In this document: in pieces, positions 26,701-36,848 of the stretch
Layout of the letters: each line of letters begins with the position of its first letter
How positions within the stretch are numbered: position 1 is the first letter of the stretch
Origin: Kiritimatiellia bacterium
GTDB taxonomy: Bacteria > Verrucomicrobiota > Kiritimatiellia > UBA8416 > JADHWI01
Length of the DNA: 64,000 bases
Assembly: GCA_030744755.1 (NCBI GenBank)
Contig: JASLPY010000015.1
Span: 1-64,000, forward strand
Direction of reading: 5' to 3'
Position numbers and translations under genes: made by a program
Notes under the pieces: generated by a model
Database searches by the model: none
The model's input: the letters and a program-made list of their open reading frames with translations, nothing else
Told to the model about the DNA's origin: nothing

Positions 26701-29700
26701 CGGTGGCATCGTAAACCTTGTCATCCGCCGTGGCACCGGTCACAGTCAGGCCCTTTGCGGTGATATCAGCGTCCAGCACAGGCTGCGACAGCGTGTAATT
26801 GCCCGCATCGGACCCGCCAAGCGTCATGTAACTCGTCACCGCGATCTCCGTGCCGATGGTAACCTGTGCGAACGTTCCGGTAGCGGCATTTCCGAGAGTA
26901 ACCGTATCACCGGCTTCCACGCCTGAAAGTGCTCCGCCGGTGATCGTGGCGTCGTCGGTGGCATCGTAAACCTTGTCGTCAGCCGTCGCTCCAGTGACAG
27001 TCAGGCTCTTGGCCGTGATATCAGCAGCCAGCGTCGGTTGCGACAGCGAGTAATTGCCAGCGTCGGCCCCGCCAAGCGTCATGTAGCTGGTCACCGCGAT
27101 CTCCGTGCCGATGGTCACCTGCGCGAATGTTCCGGTTACTGTGTTTCCGAGCGTAACCGTGTCACCAGCTTCCACACCCGCAAGCGCGCCGCCAGTGATC
27201 GTGGCGTCATCGGTTGCGTCGTAGACTTTGTCATCGGCCGTGGCTCCAGTGACCGTAAGTCCCTTGGCCGTTATATCCGCAGCCAATGTCGGCTGAGACA
27301 GCGTGTAGTTACCAGCGTCGGCCCCGCCAAGCGTCATGTAGCTGGTTACCGCGATATTCGTTTCGATTGTCACCTGAGCGAACGTTCCGGTTGCGGCATT
27401 CCCGAGCGTAACCGTGTCACCGGCTTCCACACCCGCAAGCGAACCGCCCGTGATAGTGGCGTCGTCAGTTGCGTCGTAAACCTTGTTATCCGCTGTTGCG
27501 CCGGTGACGGCCAGTCCCTTGGCCGTGATATCCGCTGTGGTTGTCTGGTCTTGGATGGCGTAGTCCCCGGCATCGGCGCCTGTCAACGCGAGACCGGTCA
27601 CCGTAACCACTTTACCGGTACCGACCGATGCATCATTGAAACTCGCTACGGCTCCTGACGTATCCAGCGTCACGACATCGCCGCCGGCAACGGTGCTCAA
27701 ACTGCCATAAACGGATATCGTTGCACCTGTGCCTCCATCGTAGGTCTTGTTCGTCGCGGTCAGATCGGGAAGCGTCAACAGCCGTCTCAAAGGCAGTGGA
27801 TCCGGAATCGCGTCCGTAGTGCTGGGGTTGATAGCACCGCTGAGTTGATACTCCACATCGGCACTGATCTCTCGCCCACCTGTTTCTCCCCCGGGAGCAA
27901 CCACCGTGTAAGTGAATTCGACCGGATTGTTCGTCAACAGTCCGGCAAAAATGATCTCATTCCCGTTCGTCAGTTCGGGGCTGCCGTCGCCGGAAGTCGT
28001 ATTCAGAGTCCAGCCGGAGGACAAGAATGTTTCCCATTTCAAAGAGATAAGGTCACGATTCGTCGGATATGTGAAATCGCAGTAGATCGTGTTGGTTCCC
28101 GGCAAGTAATATCCATCAGACCAGTGCCGCGCGACGGAATTGGTCTCGAACTCCGCTACGACAGTGTGACTATTGGTGACATTGGTTAGGGCATGGATGT
28201 AGTTGGTATCCCCCTGCTCGAACGCTGCCACGTTCGCCCCATCTTCCTTGATGGACCAGATGTAATACCCCTCGTCGGCTGTGACGGTGAAGTTCGTACT
28301 CCCGCCATGTTCGACGGGTATGGCACCCGATGGCGTTATCGAACCATTCGCGCCGGCGGAAGCGTCAATCTGGTAACTATTCACCGCAAATGCCACCGTT
28401 ACCGTCCCATCCGCGACAATACTGCTCCACACGTAGTTCGTACTGGTCAAAGCGTTACCCGAATAGGGGCTGCCGGCAATGTGGCTGTCGTTGGTCTTGA
28501 TGCTGGCGATGTGTTTTGCCGCATTGGCGGTCATCAGGAAGTTCGTCGTGCCGTTATGCGTAACAGTCACATCTCCCTCCGGACTGATCGAGCCATCGCC
28601 GGTCTTTCCGGCCGTGATCGTATGGCTCGTCTGAACTGCAAAGTTCTTGTTGTCGTCGAGATTCTGTCCTGACGGGATGTCCAGGTCGGCATCGTTCCCA
28701 GCCGCATCGCGAAGCGTAGTACCGCTAAGGCCAATGCTTTTCACTGACAGGTCAGCAGATGCATCGCCCGCTTGCACAGTGTAGTTGCCTGCTGCCGTGT
28801 CCGAACTGGAGATCGTGCTGATCGTGACCTCACGGTCCGTATCCCCCGTTTCCAGCGTGATCACCAGGTCACCGCCAACCAGCGTCACATCCTCGGAGAA
28901 ATTCAGAGTGACGTTGATTGCCTCACCTTCGCCGTACGTGCCGTTGTCTGAGGTCGAAGTGATGGAGGAAATCGTCGGCGACGTCACGTCGTATGTTACG
29001 GTATTATCCGTGCTTGTGGATGCCGTATTCGCGTTTCCGGTCGCGTCGTGAGCCTTGCCGGCAGCAATCGCCGCAATCACTGTACCACCACCAGTCATGC
29101 CACTCACCGCTACGTTATAGGTAGTGCCACTGCCGGTGACCGTGGCAGTCTTACTACCGGATGCCGTACCCGTGATCGTCACATCACCCGTGGCAAAGTC
29201 GCTGACGGATTCACTGAACAGCACCGTGAAACTGATCGGTGCGCCGTTCGTAGGATCGACCTGACCCCCCGCCTGGTTGATTGTCACCGTGGGAGGCACA
29301 ATGTCATATCCAACTGCACCAAGGGCATCCATAAGCCCGTAGCCGGAATCACGATCAATGCCGACGGCCTCAATGTCCCAAGTCGTATTACTGATGGCCT
29401 GTCTAATCAGCGCGGGAGTGGTCAAACCATTTTCAAACATAAGGGCAGCAATCCCCGCAGCATGTGGTGCGGCAGCAGAAGTTCCGAAGAAAGGATTGAA
29501 ACCGGGGGTGGCACAACTTACTCCATCTGCTGCAGCAATATCCGGTTTCTGGCGTACTTCTCCCCCGGTCGCTAAGTAGTTGCCCGGAGTAATTGGAGTC
29601 CCATTCGCAGCGTAGAACACCCGTCTCGGTCCGTCCGAACTGAATGTTTCAACGGGGTTTGTCCCACCACCAACAAAAGCTCCACCACCCGCCGTGGCGA

Positions 29701-31183
29701 CGTTAACAGCCGCAACACTGAACGCTGCTGCTGCAGAATGGCCAGCCGTCTGTCCGTCCGTGGATATAGCGAGACGCCCCCTGTTCGCATTAAGATGGAG
29801 GTAGCGAGAAGACCCCGAGTACCTTATGATCACCAGCGTATTTCCGGCATCGTTGAAGGTCGTTGAGTCGATAATCTCATAGGGATCATCATCACCGTTC
29901 TGCGTGGCGTTCGAGTAATCGTACAGGCTCGTGCGTGTTCCGTTTAGAAGGAAGAGGTCATAGTCATTCCCTGATCCACCACCCGGATCCGACCACTGAA
30001 GCGTGAAGTACGAACTGGAGTCCACCGTAATAGTGTTGTAGTTAACTCCGCCTCCGAAGTCATGCGCGGTTCCATAGGTAATCGGGGTAGGTCGTGAACC
30101 CGCGGCAGCGAAATCCCCTTCCCACACACCGGACTGACCATCATTGAGATTGCCGGAGTTACCCGCGGAAGAAAAATAGGTAGCACCCGCCGCAACGACC
30201 GTTTCCACCGCTTGTGCAATGATCCCATCCTGGAACACATACTCAGCGAAGTAGCCGACATCATCCACAATGACGTCGCACCCGGCTGTCTGCAGATCAA
30301 GTATGTTCTGGGCAAACTGCGCTTGTCCGCTAAAAGCTGTTGCAAAATAGAGGCTCGCACCGGGAGCAACATCGTACACGATCTCCAACATAGCGGTCCC
30401 CTCGCTGCTGCCACTGCCGGCTTGTCCCGAAAGCACCGTCACCCCGGCGGGAAGATCACCTGTACCCTGGAGAGCTGCCAGGGATTCAACGCTGTCGGAG
30501 AGAACGCCCACGCTCACCCCCGAGCCATCGACGCTATAGGTCGTGCGTGCAGTGTCGGCACGGTGCGCCACGACCCCTTCCGAAGTGTTTGTCTTGTTGC
30601 ACAGGGCCTTATCAGCCGGACGAATGGACTTGACGGCTACCTCCGCTGCCAGGATTTACAGCGACTCAATGGGCAGGAGGGCACGAATAGCATTATAGCG
30701 AGCAAAGCTGTTAATGACCTGGCCGCCAAGGTCTTTGATGCGACTCAACAGATTGACGCTCACGATAGCCCTGATATCAACGAGTGTACGCCCTGCCGCA
30801 TCCACTTCTATGACAGCTCGCGTATCAGGCACACCGTCGGCTATTGGCCGGCGAAGCCGTTTCTTCGCCTCTAGGAGGAGCTTAGGATTGAGCTTTCGCT
30901 GTACGGGTGTCCATGACTTTTTCTCTCGCCCAATGGCAGCAATCTGTTCGAGAACCTTCTCGGATACAAACGCCGGACCTTTCTCAGGAACGCGATCTTG
31001 AGCCAGCGCCATACGGCATATCGCCAGGTTTGCCAGTAACGCGGTGGCAACAATGAAGGGCCGGATGTCTTTTGCAATATGGGGAAAAACCGCATGTAGT
31101 CTACCTGCAGACTTATTCCACATGCCCGAGGGTATTGTTCCCACGACGCCATACATACCTGACTCCAATCGCTTCACTTCCAA
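23783..31183 (-). pseudogene. Giant exported subtilase-like protein with MBG repeats, interrupted by one in-frame TAA
   Basis: One reading frame of about 2466 codons with a single stop, TAA at 30656-30658. The upstream part (31183-30659) has a signal peptide ending near ICRMALAQ and an inhibitor-like propeptide. The downstream part continues in the same frame into SIRPADKA, SEGVVAHRAD and the S8 domain: GVLSDS (Asp), SSEGTAMLEI where the usual catalytic His is Glu, and GTSAAAPHAAG (Ser, about 29480). Then follow Ig-like domains, bacterial-repeat-like domains, ten MBG/YDG repeats (27750-25200), three copies of a beta-sandwich module, two HSADY...YWR...DGYAP dockerin-like repeats (24840-24580), a TSP3-like segment and the shared C-terminal module. 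The downstream frame could restart at a GTG at 30571, but without an export signal. Either a recent nonsense mutation or an assembly error. Confidence 0.75.
25480..27524 (-). repeat. Eight near-identical 255-bp tandem repeats (MBG/YDG domains)
   Basis: The word CATGTA of the repeated VTSYMTLGG segment recurs at 25550, 25805, 26060, 26315, 26570, 26825, 27080 and 27335, exactly 255 bases (85 codons) apart. Each unit encodes KGLTVTGATADDKVYDATDD...NYTLSQP. One diverged unit flanks the array on each side, giving ten in the protein. Confidence 0.92.
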
Positions 31184-31243
31184 GAGAACATATTACCGTA
31201 ATCAGTTTCAAAACTCTATTGATACTTTCTCATGACACTCGTA

Positions 31244-31272
31244 TTGCCGAAAAGAGATGGATTTCATATAAT
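31244..31272 (+). promoter_or_regulatory. Sigma-70-like promoter before the beta-helix gene
   Basis: TTGCCG (31244-31249), a 17-base spacer and a perfect TATAAT (31267-31272). Transcription would start at about 31279, which is the first base of the proposed ATG, so the mRNA may be leaderless. The gap it sits in separates two divergent giant genes. Confidence 0.4.
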
Positions 31273-31278
31273 TATGGT

Positions 31279-34200
31279 ATGAACTATTATTACAGACATC
31301 TTGTGCGACCGATGCTGATTAGTGCGACGGTCCTGTCTGCGTGCGTCGTCCAGGCCCAGATAACTGTGGAAGGGGTTTCGGACCAGACCGAGACATCCTC
31401 CGAAGTCATATTCCGGGTTGTATCCGAGCCCGACTACAGTTACACGTCTACACTCGATGAATACCCCATAAACGAAGATCAATGGATCACCGTTGAGGTC
31501 GAGGGTTACCACCAGGTAGATGTGAGCCGGACGAACAACGTGGGCGGCGGACCTATCGAAACAGCGCTGGTCCGTTTCGCCATCAACTCGGATCGGGGCA
31601 ATTCGGAATGGGGTCTCTGGCCATGGACTCCCTTTCCTCTCATCAATTCGTCATCGAACGAAACCGCATCCGCCAATCTCCAGGTGATCGTACCCTCAGC
31701 GTTCCCCCCGATGATGGAAATACCTATTGTGACCCTGATGGAGACGGATGATGGCTTCTGGAAGCGAGTAAACGGGACCGTTGCAGTCAGTGGCTTCCCC
31801 GGCAACAGCGTGGACGTCAAACGCGGTGTCGGGCATGACTTTCTGCCCGGTCAGGAGACCGGAACCGTTATCAACGCGCAGGCAATGCTGAAAACCGCAT
31901 CCACTAACTTCACCATCGAGATTGATGATTCCAACGCCTGGACGGCGGTCAGTGGAAGCATCACGCAGAACACCTCGTGGACAGAGAACTCACGCATTCA
32001 CGTTGAATCAGGCCTGGTCATCGCCAGCGGCATAGAACTGACCATCGAGAAGGGCACCATTGTGCTCGTTGCACCCGACACTGAGATCGAGATACAGGGC
32101 AAGTTGGATCTGCAGGGAACACGTGCAAACCCGGTTGTTTTCACGCCGGCCAGCCGTGCCGCACCATGGGGAGGCCTGATACTCAATGGATCGGCTTCGC
32201 GCATGGTTGCAAACGGTGCCATCTTCATGGGAAGCGGAGCCGATCCGGACTGGATGGACGACAACGGCTACAGTTCGCACCGGGACGAGCAAGCTCTTCT
32301 CTTCGTGGACACGGGATCTTCCGCGTCCCTGACAAACGTGTTCATAACGGGAGGCAGCGGACAGGCTTTCCATGGCGAGGATGGAGACATCGAGCTTTAT
32401 CATTGCCTTATCGAGGATGTCATATCGGGAGGCCAGTTCAACGGGGGCAAAGTGCATGTATACCGTAGCGCCCTTGTCGGATTTCCATATGCGGACGAGA
32501 CTTTCTCCGACGACGATAATGACGGTCTATATCTGACGAGGGGTGATCTCGTTATTGAAGATTCCCTCCTCGGATGGGCCAAAGACGACGGCATTGATGC
32601 GGGAAGCGGGCCTGACGGGACCGTGGTAGTGAAGCGGTGCTGGATCGAAGCATGCATTCATGAAGGAATGGCGATGTCGAGTTCGGGAGGAAGCAGTAAG
32701 ACACTTGAGATTTCCGATACCGTGGCGGTGAATTGCGGACAGGCAATAGAGTCGGGGTACGGAACCCCGAACGTCTACGCCGACCATTGTCTACTGATCG
32801 ACAACGAAATAGGGTTCAGGTTCGGAGATAATTACGGTTGGAGTTACTCCGGTTCCCTGGAGACAACGAATTCAATCTCTATTCACAATTACAGGGATGT
32901 CTGGAACCTGGACCGTGACATATGGGGACCTCGCCTGGACCAGACCTTTATCGAGAGCAACCTCTTTTCAAGAACTTACATGGATTATCCATCCAACCAC
33001 GTCTGGAACGCCGGCGAAGACAGAGTTTTACTTGTCCCGTTCTACGAACGCGAAACCGGGGTTGGAGACGTTGGTGTTGGCTTCCCCTACCCTTCCGCAA
33101 CCGGTGATGAAACGGTTACCTCTGTCCTGGTCAACGTCTCGCTGAGCATTTTCTCGACAAACACTGTCAGCGTTTCCTTTGTTGTCACATGAACGGCCAC
33201 ACAGGGACAGGACCATGCGCTCGCAAGCGGCAATGTTATCTTTGAACCGGGGGAGATTCGAAAACAGATCGAGATAACCGTGATCGATGACGAAATCGAG
33301 GAACCGGCAGAAACCATCATCCTGGCGCTGGTGAATCCCACGAACTCGGAGGTGAGTTCTTCACAATCCGTATTCACCTACACGGTGAAGGCCAATGATT
33401 TCACGGTGCCAGACATCATCTACGTGCGCGAAGAGAACTCCGGATCGGCACCTCCTTTCAACAGTTGGTCTACCGCGGCAACAAACATCCAGGATGCCAT
33501 TGACCTGGCAACGGCCGGTAAAGTCGTGCTGGTCAGCAACGGCACCTACAATCTCGATGCACAGATCTCGATCAGCAAAGGCGTTACCGTACGCTCTGTC
33601 AATGGCGCCGACGACACAGTTGTTGATGGAGGCGGTTCCGTCAGATGTTTCTATGTCACCGATAACGATGCAGTAATCGACGGGTTTACCGCTAGAAACG
33701 GGTACGTCAGCACCGGCGCCGGAATCTACCTGTTGGGTGGCGGATCGGTACTGAACTGCACCGTTGTAAGCAATACCGCGGGCCCCGGAACAAGCAACAC
33801 GGATGCCGGCGGAATAAGGTGCGAAAACGGCGGAATGGTCTCGAACTGCATCGTTTATGCGAACTCTGCCGGCGATGACGCAGGGGGCGTTTACTGCTTC
33901 GGCGGCGGAACGGTGCGGGGCTGTGTGATTAGAGAGAACCACACGGGAGATAAAGGCGGTGGAGTCTACTGTAAGAATGGTGGCACGGTAGAGAACTCTA
34001 CGCTCTTCAATAACACGACAGACAACCAGGGTGGTGGCATCTACAACGACGACGGCTACGTCGTAAACAGTATTCTCTATTCCAATACTGCCTCAAGCGC
34101 AGGTAATAACTACCGCACGGCTGGGGGGACGTATTCACACTGCTGCAGCGATACGGCTCCTTCACCCGACAGCATTACCGCCTACCCGCTTTTCGTGAAC

Positions 34201-34668
34201 CCCGCAGCCAATGATCTCAGACTTCAACAGGCTTCACCTTGTATAGATGCCGGAACGGCCCTGCCAGGAATCGATGTCGACGTGGCATCTACCCCCAGGC
34301 CTCTGGACGGTGATACCAACGGTGTCTCCACCCTCGACATCGGTGCTTACGAGTATCTCCATCCTGATGCCGACAGCGACGGTGACAGCGTCACTGACGG
34401 TGACGAGGACATCGCGGGAACAAGCCCGGCGGATGAAACAGACTACCTTCAACTGAGTGCCGTGGCGGAATCGGATTCGGGTGACATGGAAGTGAGCTGG
34501 GACGCTCATGGCGGAAGACTTTACAGGATTTACACCACGACCAACCTGCTCCCACCGTCATGGTCCAATGTGTTCAACGTGAGCGGCAGCGACGGGATTC
34601 TCACCTATACAAACTTCGATCCTGAAGCCGACCTTCTCTACATCCGAATAGGCGTCGAGGAAGAGTAA
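31279..34668 (+). pseudogene. Exported beta-helix/Calx-beta protein, interrupted by one in-frame TGA
   Basis: One frame of 1130 codons broken once by TGA at 33190-33192. The start is the ATG at 31279 (MNYYYRHLVRPMLISATVL, signal peptide ending VVQAQ); an internal ATG at 31312 is possible. N-terminal beta-sandwich, then a right-handed beta-helix (about 31980-32980). The stop falls inside a Calx-beta domain: VSVSFVVT, then TATQGQDHALASGNVIF and EPGEIRKQIEITVIDDE, a continuous family pattern. A second beta-helix with a choice-of-anchor-Q-like end (NPAANDLRL...SPCIDAG, IGAYEY) and the shared DSDGDS/TTNL C-terminal module follow. It is divergent from the equally interrupted subtilase. Polysaccharide lyase activity is conceivable for the helix but not shown. 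Confidence 0.72.
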
Positions 34669-34718
34669 CTCGCGCTGTTCTTCATTCATTCGGCGGTAGA
34701 GAAACAACTCTTCCAGCT

Positions 34719-36836
34719 TCAACGGCGCGGAGTTGCCTCGCGGCTTTCCTGGTATTGCTTCAGTTGTGCCGTGATCTCTCTTACCAGGGCGGTGTTGCCC
34801 TGAGACTGTGCGAGTTGGAGAGCCTTCCTCCACGACTCCTCGGCGTCTGCGAATCTCCCGCTCTTTACGTAGACCATGGCAAGTGTCAGCTGCACACTTG
34901 GATCCGCCGGCCGCACGCGCAGCACTCGTTCGAGATGATGTATTGCGGTTTTGAAATCGCCTTCCTGAGCCAGCAGGGATGCGAACTGAAAGTTAGCTTT
35001 GGCGTGATCCGGATGAATCCGCAGGATCTCGCGGAACATAGCTGAGGCCTCTTCTATCTTTTCCTGTTGAGTGTAAGCAAATCCAAGGTTGTAATACCCT
35101 TCCGCGAACTCTGGATCCAACTCTATCGCGCGCCTGTAGTACGTAGTCGCAACCTGTAATTCTCCCCTGCCGGCATGTATAACCCCAAGGTTGTTAAGGG
35201 TCCCTACGTGCTCGGGTAACGCCAAGGCACCGGCGAAGTCCAGGACGCGGCGATAATGAGCAAGGGCCTCCTCAACTCTGGCAAGTCTCTGAGCAGAACT
35301 GGCAAACTGGTAATGAACTTCCGGCACGTTGGGCGCCAGTGACACCGCACGCTTGGCGGCCATGTAAGCGTCGTCGTTCTTGCCTGCCCAGCTCATCACT
35401 TTGCTCAGATTCATCATAGCCAGGCCACTTGCCTCCTGGTCGATGCGTGCCTCGATCCGCCGCTTCGCCGCATCGACGATAGCCACCCGTTGTTCTGCCT
35501 CCATCCAGACGCACGTCGTCGACAGGGGGCCCTTCGTGGAACAGAGGACGTCGACGATCGATGCCGCAAGCTCAAGGTGCTCCTCAATCGTCGGGTGTAC
35601 ATGATCCAGGAACTGTTTCTTTCCAGGAACGCCATTTTCTGCCCGACTGGCAACGGCCGCCGCAAAATCGACGATGTCGACACCCTTCATCTCCGCAACC
35701 TCCTTGACGATCGTGGAGATCTGCGTGAGCGCCCTGAGCGGGCAAATGTCCTCGTCGCGGGAGCGCTGGTAGGCCTGCCTCGCTTCAGGGAACCGGCCGA
35801 GCTTGTCAAGCATGCGCCCCTCGAGGAAATAGACGTTTGCATGCCGGGCGTCTATTTTCCCGGCTTCGTGCAGGGTGGCGAGCGCAGATTCGAAATTGCC
35901 ACCTTCATAAAGCCCTTTCGCTGCGCGAAGCAGGCTATTCCAACGATCAACGTCACCGGCCGTGAGTTCTTTCGCATACTCGCTCTTGAATGGAGAGCAA
36001 TCCCGGAGATTGGAGGCCGGTGTGACGAACACGACGCGTGCACCGGCCGCCTGCGCGATATCGGCCATGCGGGCAAGGTTGAAGCGGTAATGCCCGAGCA
36101 CCTGCTCCCGTAACTCGTCGTCTCGCCTGTATTCCTCCGGACCCACGGACTGATCAAGGATCGTTTCCACCTCCCCGGAGAGATCCCCCTGCCGAGGCCC
36201 GCGTCGCACCAGGCGTCGCATCAGCGAGAATGTCCGCGTGCGGCCCGCTTGTGCCGCAAGCCCCCGGACAGGGGAAGGCGTGGCAATGATTCCATCGTAC
36301 GTGCGGCGTTCGAGAAACTCATTATGGCCCGAATAGACAATGAACAGATCGGGGTCATATTCGATCAACTCCTCCATAAGCAGCGCTACGCGGTAGCTTG
36401 CGTAACTGATACCACCCGCGTTGATCACTTCCCACTGCTTCGAAGAGTTGATGGCAGGCAAGAGCTCGCGCAGCCAACCGGGGAAGGAACTGTTGTCACC
36501 AAACGGGCGGCCGTAAGTGGTTGAACCGCCTACACAGAAGATACGGAACGTGCTGTCGCCCTTCCGGGCCGGGAATTCCTGGGCGTTGAAGAAATCAGCC
36601 TTGTTTTCAGCGCGAACCATCCATTCTGAACCATCGGGACGCCGTTCGCGGACGAAAAGCTTAACGTTCGATGCGAAACCGACATACGGGTCATCGTCGT
36701 ATAGGACAGGGCGGACCCCACAGACAGTCAACAACAATTCAATCGCTGCAAAAAACACAACGCAGGAAATGGACGAGAACAGCACTTTCTTCCAGGTCGA
36801 CAATTTGCCCGGTTTGTTTGCTCGAATGTTAAGCAT
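34719..36836 (-). CDS. Membrane-anchored SGNH hydrolase-like protein with TPR repeats
   Basis: 705 residues. One N-terminal hydrophobic segment (VLFSSISCVVFFAAIELLL, about 18-38) is probably a signal anchor. Residues 95-390 are SGNH/GDSL-like: VGGSTTYG with the nucleophile Ser near 104, NAGGISYASY, YSGHNEFLE with the oxyanion Asn, and DHVHPT with the Asp-His pair. At least nine TPR units follow from about 390 to the C-terminus, and a short TPR-like insertion lies near 290-330. SGNH enzymes deacylate sugars or peptidoglycan, and the TPRs would dock partners. It starts 12 bases after the stop of the 2865-residue gene, so it is co-transcribed with it and may modify that protein or its glycans. 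Confidence 0.8.
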   Translation of the reverse strand: MLNIRANKPGKLSTWKKVLFSSISCVVFFAAIELLLTVCGVRPVLYDDDPYVGFASNVKLFVRERRPDGSEWMVRAENKADFFNAQEFPARKGDSTFRIFCVGGSTTYGRPFGDNSSFPGWLRELLPAINSSKQWEVINAGGISYASYRVALLMEELIEYDPDLFIVYSGHNEFLERRTYDGIIATPSPVRGLAAQAGRTRTFSLMRRLVRRGPRQGDLSGEVETILDQSVGPEEYRRDDELREQVLGHYRFNLARMADIAQAAGARVVFVTPASNLRDCSPFKSEYAKELTAGDVDRWNSLLRAAKGLYEGGNFESALATLHEAGKIDARHANVYFLEGRMLDKLGRFPEARQAYQRSRDEDICPLRALTQISTIVKEVAEMKGVDIVDFAAAVASRAENGVPGKKQFLDHVHPTIEEHLELAASIVDVLCSTKGPLSTTCVWMEAEQRVAIVDAAKRRIEARIDQEASGLAMMNLSKVMSWAGKNDDAYMAAKRAVSLAPNVPEVHYQFASSAQRLARVEEALAHYRRVLDFAGALALPEHVGTLNNLGVIHAGRGELQVATTYYRRAIELDPEFAEGYYNLGFAYTQQEKIEEASAMFREILRIHPDHAKANFQFASLLAQEGDFKTAIHHLERVLRVRPADPSVQLTLAMVYVKSGRFADAEESWRKALQLAQSQGNTALVREITAQLKQYQESREATPRR

Positions 36837-36848
36837 ACGAATACGCGG

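Noticed and set aside
25480-27524. CRISPR-like tandem repeat
   Set aside because: The 255-bp period is an exact codon multiple and encodes MBG/YDG domains. There are no spacers.
30656-33192. Reassignment of stop codons (TGA or TAA as sense)
   Set aside because: TGA and TAA both terminate other genes here, including ATGA and TAATG overlaps, and the two interruptions use different stops.
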